From Spirosoma fluviale (lineage in GTDB: Bacteria > Bacteroidota > Bacteroidia > Cytophagales > Spirosomataceae), in the NCBI RefSeq assembly GCF_900230225.1, contig NZ_OCNH01000006.1, positions 338,692 through 402,691 of the forward strand: DNA of 64,000 nt, written 5' to 3'. Position numbers and translations under genes: made by a program. Of the stretch, positions 1-8,300 are shown piece after piece. The notes beneath the pieces are model-generated. The model did not search any database, was not told the DNA's origin, and saw only the letters and a list, made by a program, of their open reading frames with translations. The first letter of the stretch is position 1. Every line of letters begins with the position of its first letter.

Positions 1-777
1 CACAAATCGAAAGAAGATTACCGAAATTATGACTCACCGGAGCGCGATACCGTACGGGAGTTCTATCGGTTAAACCACACCTACCAGACCTACGATTTTG
101 TGCGGGAGAAAGAGCGCGAGTTTCTGGCTTTCGACAAAAAAGAACTGCCGGTTTGGGGGGCAATGGAGTTTTTGAACACCCTCGTAGATGACTCCGATCC
201 TGATACGGATCTTGACCAGCTTCAGCACCTGCTGCAAACCGCCGAAGCCATCCGCGCCGACGGTCACCCCGATTGGTTCGTCCTGACGGGCTTTGTACAC
301 GACATGGGTAAAGTCCTTTGTCTGTTCGGTGAGCCACAGTGGGCCGTTGTGGGCGATACCTTTCCGGTGGGTTGCCAGCACTCCGACAAGATTGTTTACC
401 CAGAGTACTTCGCCAACAACCCAGATTCGAAAGATGAGCGGTACAACACGAAATATGGCGTATATGAGCCCAATTGCGGTCTGCGTAACGTGCATATGTC
501 GTGGGGTCACGATGAGTACTTGTACCAGATCATGAAAGACTACATGCCCGAACCGGCTCTGTACATGATGCGGTATCACTCATTCTATTCCCAGCACCGT
601 GAGGAGGCTTATAACCATCTGATGGACGAGCACGACCATGAGATGTTCAAATGGGTTCGGAAATTCAATCCGTATGATCTGTATTCAAAGAGCCCTAAAC
701 CTCCAGTCGTGAGCGAATTGAAGCCTTATTATGAAGATTTGATTGCTAAGTATTTACCGGCTACGTTGCGGTTGTAA
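1..777 (+). CDS. Inositol oxygenase (MIOX), 5' partial
   Basis: Non-heme di-iron oxygenase that cleaves myo-inositol to D-glucuronate using O2. The frame is open from base 1, so the N-terminus lies outside the window and about 258 residues are visible. Family landmarks can be read in order: DSDPDTDL, the LQHLLQTAEAIR helix, the HD pair at bases 298-303 (GFVHDMGK), SWGHDEY, RYHSFYSQH and FNPYDLYSK. Together these supply the expected His and Asp iron ligands, so the enzyme looks intact. A coiled-coil gene and then a sodium/solute symporter follow on the same strand. The symporter could import the substrate, but that link is only inferred from position. Confidence 0.93.
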   Translation, partial: HKSKEDYRNYDSPERDTVREFYRLNHTYQTYDFVREKEREFLAFDKKELPVWGAMEFLNTLVDDSDPDTDLDQLQHLLQTAEAIRADGHPDWFVLTGFVHDMGKVLCLFGEPQWAVVGDTFPVGCQHSDKIVYPEYFANNPDSKDERYNTKYGVYEPNCGLRNVHMSWGHDEYLYQIMKDYMPEPALYMMRYHSFYSQHREEAYNHLMDEHDHEMFKWVRKFNPYDLYSKSPKPPVVSELKPYYEDLIAKYLPATLRL

Positions 778-831
778 CTACTTCTTCTTATAATTGTACA
801 AAGAAGACCGACACCGTAAAAACAAGGCTAT

Positions 832-1134
832 ATGTACCTGGAAGATCGCATTGAGCAGGTTGAGAAACAAAATAAGATGACCGCTCATGCGGTGGCTGAC
901 CTTACAGTTGATGTACGCGCTATTCGCCGGGATGTAACAGAAGGGTTTAAGCAAGTCAATGCCCGACTTGATAACCTGGAAGCGGATGTGAGCGTCCTCA
1001 AGCAGGATGTTAGCGTCCTCAAGCAGGACGTGAGTATCCTCAAGCAGGATGTGAGCATCCTCAAGCAGGACGTAGGCACCATCAAGCAAACCTTACAGCT
1101 AGTCTTGGCTTATTTGCACGAAAAACTGCCGTAA
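832..1134 (+). CDS. Small coiled-coil protein with five perfect heptads
   Basis: A 100-residue protein with no signal peptide or membrane segment. Residues about 52-86 are five consecutive heptads of the form DVSxLKQ, encoded by a 21-bp tandem repeat. Valine and leucine occupy the a/d positions, so a parallel coiled coil is expected. The N-terminal part (LEDRIEQVEKQ, VRAIRRDVTEGFKQVNARLDNLEADV) is also heptad-like, so almost the whole protein should be one rod. It lies 54 bp after the inositol oxygenase gene and before a strong hairpin terminator. The function is unknown. Proteins of this type vary in repeat number between strains. Confidence 0.75.
   Translation: MYLEDRIEQVEKQNKMTAHAVADLTVDVRAIRRDVTEGFKQVNARLDNLEADVSVLKQDVSVLKQDVSILKQDVSILKQDVGTIKQTLQLVLAYLHEKLP
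985..1089 (+). repeat. Five tandem 21-bp repeats inside the coiled-coil gene
   Basis: Five in-frame units of 21 bp start at 985, 1006, 1027, 1048 and 1069. Each encodes seven residues (D-V-S-[VI]-L-K-Q; the last is D-V-G-T-I-K-Q). Units 1 to 4 differ from each other at only a few positions, which indicates recent slippage or unequal exchange. Loss or gain of a unit keeps both the reading frame and the coiled-coil register. Confidence 0.95.
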
Positions 1135-1157
1135 ATAGGTGGTTACGATGTAATTTG

Positions 1158-1206
1158 AAGGCACAATGTGTACAAAGCTAATTTGTATGCGTTGTGCCTT
1201 TTTGTT
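1158..1206 (+). terminator. Rho-independent terminator, 19-bp stem
   Basis: The arms 1158-1176 and 1182-1200 pair along 19 positions (including a few G-U pairs) around the five-base loop 1177-1181, and are followed by TTTTGTTT. The hairpin ends transcription from the inositol oxygenase and coiled-coil genes. It covers the ATG at 1166, which argues against that codon as the start of the symporter gene. Confidence 0.8.
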
Positions 1207-1219
1207 TAACTCCCCGCCA

Positions 1220-2614
1220 ATGCTTCTCTTTTTCATAACACTGTATCTACTCTCCAACGTAGCCGTCGGTGCATGGGCAGCCCGGCGGGTAACCACTTCT
1301 CAGGATTTTGTACTGGCTGGGCGACGACTGCCGCTGTTGCTGGCGGCTTCGGTGACTTTTGCCACGTGGTTTGGTTCCGAGACGATTATGGGCGCTCCGG
1401 CAATGTTCGTGGAAGGTGGATTCCTGGCGGTTATCGAAGAACCGTTCGGTTCTGCGTTGTGCCTGTTTCTGGTTGGTGCCTTTTTCGCCCGGCCACTTTA
1501 CCGGCTCAATATCACGACCTTCTGCGATTATTTCCATATCCGTTTTGGTCGTTCGGCAGAGTTACTGTCGGCCATTATGGTTATCCCGTCTTACTTTAGC
1601 TGGATTTCGGCGCAACTCGTCGCTATTGGAATCGTGTTGAGCGTGGTGACGGATATACCTCGGGAGTACTGTATCATTGGCAGCGCGGCAATCGTTATGG
1701 CCTATACCCTGTTGGGTGGTATGTGGTCTATTTCGGTTACTGATTTTTTTCATAACCTGATTATCATTCTGGCCCTGGCGGTGCTGGGCGTTATGCTCTG
1801 GAATGAGGTAGGTGGCTGGGAAACGATTGAGAAACGTACTCCGGAAGGCTTCTTCCGTGTTCTGCCCCAGTCAACCACTAAAGACTGGCTTACGTACATA
1901 GCGGCCTGGATAACCATTGGCCTGGGCTCCATTCCACAGCAGGACGTTTTTCAGCGTGTGATGGCCGCCAAGACGGAAGAGACGGCCGTTCGGGCCTCGT
2001 TTCTAGCCTCGGGAATGTATCTCACCATTGCCATGCTGCCGCTGTTTATTGCGCTAAGTGCCAAACTACTTCACCCCGATCTGCCCAAAGATAATCAACT
2101 CATTATCCCGAATATGGTCATGCGGCACGGTAGCCTACCCCTACAGGTGTTGTTCTTTGGTGCCGTAACATCGGCCATACTGAGTGTATCGAGCGGGGCC
2201 ATACTGGCTCCGGCAACCGTTTTTGGAGAAAACGTAATGAAGTTTTTTCGACCCGACATTAGCGACAAAGCTTTGCTACAGACGATTCGGTGGGTGGTCG
2301 TTGTTATTACCGTCATCTGCGTAATTATGAGCACAACGCGTGATGCGAATATATTCGATCTGGTGGGCGAGTCGTCGGCGTTTAGTCTGGTATCTCTTTT
2401 TGTGCCCTTAGCGGCTGGTATTTATTGGAAACGGGCCAATTTGACCGGTTGCCTGTATTCGATGCTGGTTGGCTTTGGCGTCTGGCTTGCCTGTCTGTGG
2501 CTGGATACGGAATACTCGCCGATGCTTTGGGGATTATTAGCGAGTACCGTGGCCATGATCGTCGGAAGTTTAGCGAATAAGGCGAAATCTGTAAAAAGCA
2601 AAGGGAGCAGCTAA
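1220..2614 (+). CDS. Sodium:solute symporter (SSS family)
   Basis: Integral inner-membrane transporter of 464 residues with about 12-13 hydrophobic segments. It starts with a membrane helix (MLLFFITLYLLSN), followed by the SSS signature stretch (SQDFVLAGRRLP, then FATWFGSETIMGAPAMFVEGG). The internal segment GSIPQQDVFQRVMAAK is also typical. The start at 1220 is preferred to the in-frame ATG at 1166 because that ATG lies inside a terminator stem and would add 18 non-membrane residues. The substrate cannot be read from sequence. Nearness to inositol oxygenase makes a polyol or sugar possible, but this is inference. It converges on the DinB-like gene with a 7-bp gap. Confidence 0.9.
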   Translation: MLLFFITLYLLSNVAVGAWAARRVTTSQDFVLAGRRLPLLLAASVTFATWFGSETIMGAPAMFVEGGFLAVIEEPFGSALCLFLVGAFFARPLYRLNITTFCDYFHIRFGRSAELLSAIMVIPSYFSWISAQLVAIGIVLSVVTDIPREYCIIGSAAIVMAYTLLGGMWSISVTDFFHNLIIILALAVLGVMLWNEVGGWETIEKRTPEGFFRVLPQSTTKDWLTYIAAWITIGLGSIPQQDVFQRVMAAKTEETAVRASFLASGMYLTIAMLPLFIALSAKLLHPDLPKDNQLIIPNMVMRHGSLPLQVLFFGAVTSAILSVSSGAILAPATVFGENVMKFFRPDISDKALLQTIRWVVVVITVICVIMSTTRDANIFDLVGESSAFSLVSLFVPLAAGIYWKRANLTGCLYSMLVGFGVWLACLWLDTEYSPMLWGLLASTVAMIVGSLANKAKSVKSKGSS

Positions 2615-2621
2615 CGTTTGG

Positions 2622-3068
2622 TCAGCTATCCAGCAATCGACGATGGTAGTTGATCTGGCCTAAATGATAGCCGAGGTGGGTTTCCAGATGCACCAGAAAA
2701 TACCCCGTCGATGTCTTTTCGTCAAAGACCAGCAACGGATATTCTTCCTCCAGTTGACTATCGGTAACCGTATTCAGTGCATTATCGACAACGAGAATGG
2801 TTTCGTCTATTTTCTTCAGAAGTTCGGCCCTGGGAATATCCTTTAGGGAAAATTCCAGCTCTCTATGACGAACATAGCCCGTTTTACCAAGTTCGGCCCC
2901 TACATAGGTATTCAGATTACCGATCAAATGCAGGCAGAGATTACCCGCTGAGTTGGCAATGCCGCGTTCAATCTGCCAGATAGTTTCTTCGCTTTTGTAG
3001 GCGTCTACTTCCGTTCGTAAGCGGCTTAGATCACGACGGAAGAGGGTTTTTAAGGTTTGAATGAGCAT
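2622..3068 (-). CDS. DinB/DUF1572-like four-helix protein
   Basis: A 148-residue soluble protein of the DinB-like four-helix-bundle superfamily. It carries the typical pattern of metal-binding histidines: one in the second helix (LCLHLIGNLNTYVG) and a cluster in the last helix (HLETHLGYHLGQINYHRR). Members bind a divalent metal; some are thiol transferases or damage-inducible proteins, but most are uncharacterised. The length is normal. The gene ends 7 bp from the converging symporter gene. No specific substrate can be assigned. Confidence 0.8.
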   Translation of the reverse strand: MLIQTLKTLFRRDLSRLRTEVDAYKSEETIWQIERGIANSAGNLCLHLIGNLNTYVGAELGKTGYVRHRELEFSLKDIPRAELLKKIDETILVVDNALNTVTDSQLEEEYPLLVFDEKTSTGYFLVHLETHLGYHLGQINYHRRLLDS

Positions 3069-3118
3069 GTGGTTTGGTGGGTTAGCTATAAATAAACAGC
3101 TGGAGCCTGCTTCTACCT

Positions 3119-3571
3119 CTACTCGAAGTACTTCTGCTCAATCCGGCCGACATAGCCCAGATAGGTGGCGCTGCTAAACCAGGGTTGGAGCCGGGCCCCA
3201 ATGTTTGGATAGAGATTGTACTGATCCAGATCGGCAACGGGCAACCAGACGAGGTCGAGCGCGGTAGTTTCGTCGGGGTTCAGGACGGGTTCGCCTTTGA
3301 GGTTGCGGGCTGCGAACACGACATGTAACACATCGTCATTGCGCTCTGACAGGAGCATTTCGCCCGCCAGAATCATCTCGCCCAGATCGACCGAAACACG
3401 CAGTTCTTCCTGGATTTCCCGGATGACCGTTTCCGTCAGAATCTCGCCCCTATCGGGGTTGCCGCCGGGTAAGGCGTACACATCCTGCCCGCCGTAAGAG
3501 TAGCGCATAAACAAGACTTGAGTCTGGCCGTCAAACTGACGCCAGATAAGAGCAGACGGACGAACTTTCAT
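3119..3571 (-). CDS. Nudix hydrolase
   Basis: A 150-residue pyrophosphohydrolase with a recognisable Nudix box, GNPDRGE...REIQEEL, at about residues 37-59. It matches GX5EX7REUXEEXGU except that the final glycine is Arg, a common variation that leaves the metal-binding glutamates in place. The upstream PGG and the downstream strands (VVFAARNLKGEPVLNPDE, LVWLPVADL) fit the fold. The substrate (nucleoside diphosphate derivative, NADH or other) cannot be told from sequence. The short gap suggests possible co-transcription with the small gene at 3607-3882. Confidence 0.9.
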   Translation of the reverse strand: MKVRPSALIWRQFDGQTQVLFMRYSYGGQDVYALPGGNPDRGEILTETVIREIQEELRVSVDLGEMILAGEMLLSERNDDVLHVVFAARNLKGEPVLNPDETTALDLVWLPVADLDQYNLYPNIGARLQPWFSSATYLGYVGRIEQKYFE

Positions 3572-3606
3572 AAAAACAAGGGTTTAAAGCAGGAAACCCC
3601 GGCAAA

Positions 3607-3882
3607 TTAACAATCGCAGGAGTAATTACCATAGCCGGGATAGCGGGGCGACAAATTACCCGAAACACTTACTACACGGTCCAGCGGTACAACGTCACCG
3701 GTGGCTAGTTCCAGCGATTCAATTCCGTTCCCGTTTAGAATTTGCTTGATGGTTACGTCGGCTTTTATGAACTCATTCAGGTCGGTGAGGTACTCAAGCC
3801 GCACAAATTTGCCGGGGATAATCGCGGCTCTGAAGGCCGTTTCGTCGGCAGTAAAATCAGAATTAATCAGGTTCGTTTCCAT
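3607..3882 (-). CDS. Small hypothetical protein, possible beta-barrel
   Basis: A 91-residue protein with no signal peptide and no membrane segment. The centre (PGKFVRLEYL, ADVTIKQIL, GIESLELATGDVVPLDRVVSVSG) reads as alternating short beta strands, compatible with a small SH3/Sm-like barrel; this is a guess from pattern only. The C-terminus is Pro/Tyr/Gly-rich and ends NYSCDC, where the two cysteines could bind metal or form a disulfide. It lies 35 bp upstream of the Nudix gene on the same strand. The family was not recognised. Confidence 0.6.
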   Translation of the reverse strand: METNLINSDFTADETAFRAAIIPGKFVRLEYLTDLNEFIKADVTIKQILNGNGIESLELATGDVVPLDRVVSVSGNLSPRYPGYGNYSCDC

Positions 3883-3900
3883 ATCAATAGAACAAACCCC

Positions 3901-3946
3901 CTAAACGAAACGTGCCCCGATTAAAACCGGGGCACGTTTCGTTTAG
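3901..3946 (-). terminator. Perfect 19-bp inverted repeat, terminator of the DUF349 gene
   Basis: The arms 3901-3919 and 3928-3946 are perfect reverse complements around an 8-base loop. The element sits 12 bp beyond the stop of the DUF349 gene on the minus strand and just upstream of the 91-residue gene. The arm contains GTTTCGTTTAG rather than a classic U-tract, so it is a strong stem of the Bacteroidota type. Confidence 0.65.
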
Positions 3947-3958
3947 AACAAGGGTAAA

Positions 3959-5236
3959 TTAAAAGCCAGCCGTTTCCAGTTGCTTCTGAAACTCGCGGAG
4001 AATGGTTTCTTTCATCGCGATTTTGCGCTTCTGGGTATTGATCTTGTTCAGAATTTGTTTGTCTTCGTCCTTATTGGGGTCGAGGCCATCAGCGTCCTGT
4101 AAGGCAAACTGAAGGTCGTTTTTCTCGCGTTTAACGAGGTATTCCATCTCCCTAATCTTTGTCCGAATCTGCTCCGACTGGCTTTTGAGTTCAAACGCCG
4201 GGTATTTGCGCGTAAGTACGCGGCCGAGGTAGCTCAGCTCGAAAATCTTGTCGCAGGCGGCCCGGAAGCGTTCGTTTACAACTTTATCCTGAAGCTTAAA
4301 CGGCACCCGAATTTCTTTCCAGCTGTTGAGTAGCACTTTGGCTCGTTCCGCAGCCGCGAAAATATCCGACTGTTTCGACAGCTTTTCGGCTTCGTCGGCC
4401 ATTTTCATCTGCTGCTCGATACGCGGGTCAATTTTCGGTACGATCACAATGCCCTTCGCGTCGTTGTACTTGGCGTAGAACATGGTCGTCGCCTTCTTGA
4501 ACTGCTTGTAGAGTTTGCCGCTTTTCTTAATAGGCACCTCACCAACCTGTTTCCAAGCATTGTTCAGTTTGCGTACTTCCTGAAATGCCGCATCCAGATC
4601 GCCCAATCGGTTAGCGCGGAATGCCAGTCGAATCAGCTCATCGTACTTATCAAGCCGCTCCTGAATAACCTTGTTCTGTTCATTGAAGAACTCACGTCGG
4701 CGGGTAAAGAAACCATCCAGAAGCTCCTGAAAGCGGCCTTCTACCTCCGCTTCGGCGGTTTTGTCGACGGGCCCTGTTTTAATCCATTTGACCTTGATTT
4801 CCTGAAGGGCATCGGCCGTATTACGCCAGTCTGTGCTATCGGCCAGGGCTTCTGCTTCGGCAATCAGGGCTCGTTTGATTTCAAGGTTTTTCAGCTGATT
4901 GACCGTAATTAGATCAGCTAGTAGCTTTTCCTGCTCATCCAGCCGTTCGAGCAGGGGCGGGAAATCGCCCAGCGCGTCGAAACCAAGGAGCTTCTTGCGA
5001 AGCTGAACCAGTTTTGTCAGATAAGAGCCTTTATTCTGGGCCTCTTCAATATCTTTTTCTAACTGGCTGACTTTGTTTTCAGCGATGATGAAGCGATTCT
5101 TGAAATAATCGAGCGCTTCCTGCTCGGTGCGTTTGACTTCGCCAATCTGGCGGTCTTCGTAATTCAGGTAGCCTTTCAAAAATACCTTTCCGTCTTTGAC
5201 GTAACCGTATTCATCTACCAGTGAAGCGTTTTCCAT
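3959..5236 (-). CDS. DUF349 domain protein
   Basis: A 425-residue, charged, largely helical cytoplasmic protein with repeated DUF349 units at about residues 130-340. The characteristic W-K core appears as IKVKWIKTGPVD, LNNAWKQVGEVP and LLNSWKEIRVP. Flanking regions (residues 45-110 and 350-425) are predicted coiled coils. The family is widespread in Bacteroidota and Actinobacteria, and its molecular role is not settled. The gene is transcribed divergently from ettA with overlapping promoters: a TAGATTTG box at 5293-5300 on the minus strand lies about 50 bp before the start. Confidence 0.85.
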   Translation of the reverse strand: MENASLVDEYGYVKDGKVFLKGYLNYEDRQIGEVKRTEQEALDYFKNRFIIAENKVSQLEKDIEEAQNKGSYLTKLVQLRKKLLGFDALGDFPPLLERLDEQEKLLADLITVNQLKNLEIKRALIAEAEALADSTDWRNTADALQEIKVKWIKTGPVDKTAEAEVEGRFQELLDGFFTRRREFFNEQNKVIQERLDKYDELIRLAFRANRLGDLDAAFQEVRKLNNAWKQVGEVPIKKSGKLYKQFKKATTMFYAKYNDAKGIVIVPKIDPRIEQQMKMADEAEKLSKQSDIFAAAERAKVLLNSWKEIRVPFKLQDKVVNERFRAACDKIFELSYLGRVLTRKYPAFELKSQSEQIRTKIREMEYLVKREKNDLQFALQDADGLDPNKDEDKQILNKINTQKRKIAMKETILREFQKQLETAGF

Positions 5237-5244
5237 TACTGTGC

Positions 5245-5300
5245 TTGGTTAAGGCTGCGCTGTGGGTTAAATTTGAGGATTAATGCTAACCGCAAATCTA
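5245..5300. promoter_or_regulatory. Overlapping divergent promoters, ettA and DUF349 gene
   Basis: For ettA: TTGG at 5245-5248, 19 bp, then TAAATTTG at 5268-5275, matching the Bacteroidota -33/-7 consensus (TTG, TAnnTTTG) and placing the transcript start about 30 bp before the ATG. For the DUF349 gene, the minus strand has TAGATTTG covering 5300 to 5293, without a clear -33 element. The two -7 boxes are within 25 bp of each other. Confidence 0.7.
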
Positions 5301-5310
5301 TCAGAAATTA

Positions 5311-6978
5311 ATGAGCCAGGAAACCATAATTTTCTCTATGGCAGGCGTGAGTAAAAATATTCCGCCTAACCGACAAATCCTAAAGAACATATACCTTTCC
5401 TTCTTTTATGGTGCTAAAATTGGTGTTTTAGGGCTTAACGGTTCTGGTAAATCTACTTTATTACGCATCATTGCCGGTATTGATAAAAATTACACCGGCG
5501 AAGTCGTTTTCTCGCCCGGCTACTCGGTGGGTATGCTGGAACAGGAACCCCAATTTACACCCGGCCGTACGGTTCGCGAAATTGTTGAAGAAGGCGTTCA
5601 GGAAGTAGTTAATCTGTTAAAAGAATTTGATGAGATTAACGAAGCTTTCGGCGACCCCGATGCCGACTTCGATAAGTTGATTGCCCGGCAGGGTGAAGTA
5701 CAGGAAAAAATTGACCATTTCAACGGCTGGGAACTCGATCAGAAACTGGAACGGGCCATGGATGCCCTGCGCTGTCCGCCCCCCGAGGCTGTAATCGATA
5801 ACCTGTCGGGTGGTGAAAAACGGCGGGTGGCTCTTTGCCGACTGCTGCTTCAGCAACCCGATGTTCTGCTGCTCGACGAACCGACCAACCACCTCGATGC
5901 GGAGTCGGTATTGTGGCTCGAAGAACACCTACGCCTATACACGGGAACGGTCATTGCCGTAACTCACGATCGTTACTTTCTCGATAACGTAGCGGGCTGG
6001 ATTCTCGAACTCGACCGGGGCGAGGGTATCCCCTGGAAGGGAAATTACTCATCCTGGCTGGAGCAGAAGCAAAACCGCCTGGCTAAGGAAGAAAAGACCG
6101 AGTCGAAACGGCAGAAGACACTTCAGCGCGAGTTGGAGTGGGTAAAAATGGCTCCCAAAGCCCGGCAGGCGAAATCGAAAGCCCGTTTGGGTGCTTACGA
6201 AAAACTGCTGAACGAAGATGCTAAACAACGCGACGATAAGCTCGAAATCTTTATCCCGGCCGGACCACGTCTGGGGTCAAAAGTGATCGAAGCGGAGGAT
6301 GTTGCCAAGGCCTTCGGCGACCGGCTATTATTTGAACACCTGGGTTTCCGACTGCCACAGGGTGGCATTGTAGGGATTATCGGACCAAACGGCGCTGGTA
6401 AAACGACACTTTTTAAGCTTATAACAGGCCGTGAAAAACCCGATGCCGGTACGTTTGATGTAGGTGATACTGTAAAAGTCGCTTATGTCGACCAAGAGCA
6501 CGACGGCCTTGACCCGAACAAAACCGTATTTGAGACAATTTCGGGCGGGAGTGAGTGGATTATGATGGGGGGTAAGCAATCGAACGCCCGCGCGTACGTG
6601 AGCCGGTTCAACTTTGCCGGAGCCGATCAGGAAAAGAAGATAGGTATGTTGTCGGGTGGGGAGCGGAACCGCGTTCACCTGGCTATGATCCTTAAAGAAG
6701 GTGCCAACCTGCTGCTGCTGGATGAGCCCACCAACGATCTGGATGTAAACACGCTACGGGCGCTGGAAGAAGGATTAGAAAACTTTGCCGGATGCGCCGT
6801 AGTCATCAGCCACGACCGCTGGTTTCTGGACCGGATCGCTACGCACATTCTGGCCTTCGAAGGCGACTCACAGGTTTACTGGTTTGAAGGCAACTTCTCG
6901 GAATACGAAGAAAACCGGCGCAAACGACTTGGCACCGAGGCTACACCGACTAGGATCAAGTATAAGAAGTTGGCCTAG
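5311..6978 (+). CDS. ettA: Energy-dependent translational throttle protein EttA (ABC-F)
   Basis: A 555-residue ABC-F ATPase that binds the ribosomal E site and gates entry into elongation according to ATP/ADP state. It has two nucleotide-binding domains and no membrane domain. Domain 1: Walker A GLNGSGKST (about residue 42), signature LSGGEKRRVALCR, Walker B LLLDEPTNHLD. Domain 2: GPNGAGKTT, LSGGERNRVHLA and LLLDEPTNDLD. The lysine/glutamine-rich linker between them (about 240-315) is the P-site tRNA interaction motif. The opening SMAGVSKNIPPNRQILKNI is typical of EttA rather than other ABC-F proteins. The gene is single, with its own promoter. Confidence 0.95.
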   Translation: MSQETIIFSMAGVSKNIPPNRQILKNIYLSFFYGAKIGVLGLNGSGKSTLLRIIAGIDKNYTGEVVFSPGYSVGMLEQEPQFTPGRTVREIVEEGVQEVVNLLKEFDEINEAFGDPDADFDKLIARQGEVQEKIDHFNGWELDQKLERAMDALRCPPPEAVIDNLSGGEKRRVALCRLLLQQPDVLLLDEPTNHLDAESVLWLEEHLRLYTGTVIAVTHDRYFLDNVAGWILELDRGEGIPWKGNYSSWLEQKQNRLAKEEKTESKRQKTLQRELEWVKMAPKARQAKSKARLGAYEKLLNEDAKQRDDKLEIFIPAGPRLGSKVIEAEDVAKAFGDRLLFEHLGFRLPQGGIVGIIGPNGAGKTTLFKLITGREKPDAGTFDVGDTVKVAYVDQEHDGLDPNKTVFETISGGSEWIMMGGKQSNARAYVSRFNFAGADQEKKIGMLSGGERNRVHLAMILKEGANLLLLDEPTNDLDVNTLRALEEGLENFAGCAVVISHDRWFLDRIATHILAFEGDSQVYWFEGNFSEYEENRRKRLGTEATPTRIKYKKLA

Positions 6979-6990
6979 GGTAAAAATAAA

Positions 6991-7018
6991 AGAGGGCCGA
7001 TGTCAATATCGGCCCTCT
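6991..7018. terminator. Bidirectional terminator between ettA and the PorP/SprF gene
   Basis: An 11-bp GC-rich stem (6991-7001 with 7008-7018) with a 6-base loop. On the minus strand it is followed by TTTATTTTTA, a good U-tract for the convergent PorP/SprF gene; on the plus strand the tail is CTCGTT. Confidence 0.85.
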
Positions 7019-7037
7019 CTCGTTAATAAATAGCTTA

Positions 7038-8069
7038 TTAAAACTTCGGACAGGGCAGCTTCTTGCTGCGCCGTTTAACTCCGCCCCGTCGTGCTTCCGG
7101 TTTGTCAAACACATAGGAGAGGGATAACTCGTGTGAGCCACCGCTGTTGCCGAGCGTGGAGACCGTAATGTCGTAACTGTACCCAATAGAGAATTTTTCC
7201 ATCCGCCAGCCAATCAATGCGGCAACGGCATCGTGGTTATTCAACGTCTGGTTGTATTTCTTGAAGGGAATGCCCCGGTAATAGGCACCAACAGTTAGCG
7301 GGGAGTAGGTCAGGTAAGCGCCTATGTCTAGCTGATCGTATTTGCCCTGATGCTTATACATCAAAACGGGTGAAAAGCTGATTTCACGATCCTCTTCGTC
7401 TGCTAATCCCGTGAAGCCGCCCAGTGGAATGCGTAATCCGGCCTGAATGCTTGTTTTCATGGGTAGTCGATCCTGGTCTCCGGCAAAGAAGCCCTGCTCG
7501 GGACGGTTGATATGATGAGCTGCTGCACCAATCCAGAACCAGTCGGAGTAAAAAAGGCCCCCAGTCGAAAAATCCACGTATTTTTTAGTGGGTAATCCGC
7601 CCTGTAAGGTTGGGTCACCAGAGATACTGCCCGTAATGAAACCCCGATCAGTAAATTGATCGCCCGTTGTCAGACCAAAATAGTTGATACTTCGGTTCAC
7701 GTAAGAGCCTTGTAACCCAAGACGCACAAACGCCGATTCGCTTACCTGAAACTGGTAGGCATATTGCAACCCTATGTCTGTCGATTGAATCCTTCCCTGT
7801 CCCTGATTATCGCTTTGAATTAGTAAACCAACACCGCTGTTGTACTTTTCGATGAAGTGATCCACACCAACCATCGTTGTCACGTAATTCGTAATAGCCG
7901 GCCATTGGTTCCGGTAGTTCGCCGTTACGCGTGGTGCCAGTGCCGAGCCTGCAAATGCCGGGTTCAGATACTGTGGGGCCGCATAAAATTGAGTGAACTG
8001 GGGGTCCTGAGCAAATACAGGGCGGCTCAGGGTCAGCACCAAAACTGTTAGTATAAATCTGTTAAACAT
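7038..8069 (-). CDS. Type IX secretion/gliding outer-membrane protein, PorP/SprF family
   Basis: A 343-residue predicted outer-membrane beta-barrel. The signal peptide is MFNRFILTVLVLTLSRPVFA, and the mature protein opens with the family hallmark QDPQFTQFYAAPQYLNPAFAG. Such proteins partner specific T9SS-exported adhesins and anchor them at the surface. The start at 8069 is chosen over an upstream ATG (8132) because it gives a clean signal peptide. The neighbouring divergent gene encodes a large PKD adhesin with a type B sorting domain, the usual partner arrangement. The C-terminal tail (RRGGVKRRSKKLPCPKF) is unusually basic. Confidence 0.92.
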   Translation of the reverse strand: MFNRFILTVLVLTLSRPVFAQDPQFTQFYAAPQYLNPAFAGSALAPRVTANYRNQWPAITNYVTTMVGVDHFIEKYNSGVGLLIQSDNQGQGRIQSTDIGLQYAYQFQVSESAFVRLGLQGSYVNRSINYFGLTTGDQFTDRGFITGSISGDPTLQGGLPTKKYVDFSTGGLFYSDWFWIGAAAHHINRPEQGFFAGDQDRLPMKTSIQAGLRIPLGGFTGLADEEDREISFSPVLMYKHQGKYDQLDIGAYLTYSPLTVGAYYRGIPFKKYNQTLNNHDAVAALIGWRMEKFSIGYSYDITVSTLGNSGGSHELSLSYVFDKPEARRGGVKRRSKKLPCPKF

Positions 8070-8300
8070 ATGGCTAGAGCAAGGCAAAGACTGGGCCAAT
8101 AATAGTGTTGCAACGTTTGTAACGTAAACCAAGTATTTATCAGCACAACAACCTCTAAAATTAGTTGGATTTTAGGCGCTTTTGTGGCTACTGTCGGATA
8201 AAATTTTAACGGGACAATGTCGTTTATACTAACGTAATGCCCCTGTTGTTGTTATGTTGAGTATCGAATTTGCGTGGGCGGACTTCATTCAACGTTTTTC

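Noticed and set aside
4..579. Minus-strand 169-residue frame over the inositol oxygenase
   Set aside because: Antisense shadow of a gene with complete metal-binding motifs.
1166..1219. Upstream ATG for the symporter
   Set aside because: It lies within a 19-bp terminator stem and adds a non-membrane Cys-rich leader.
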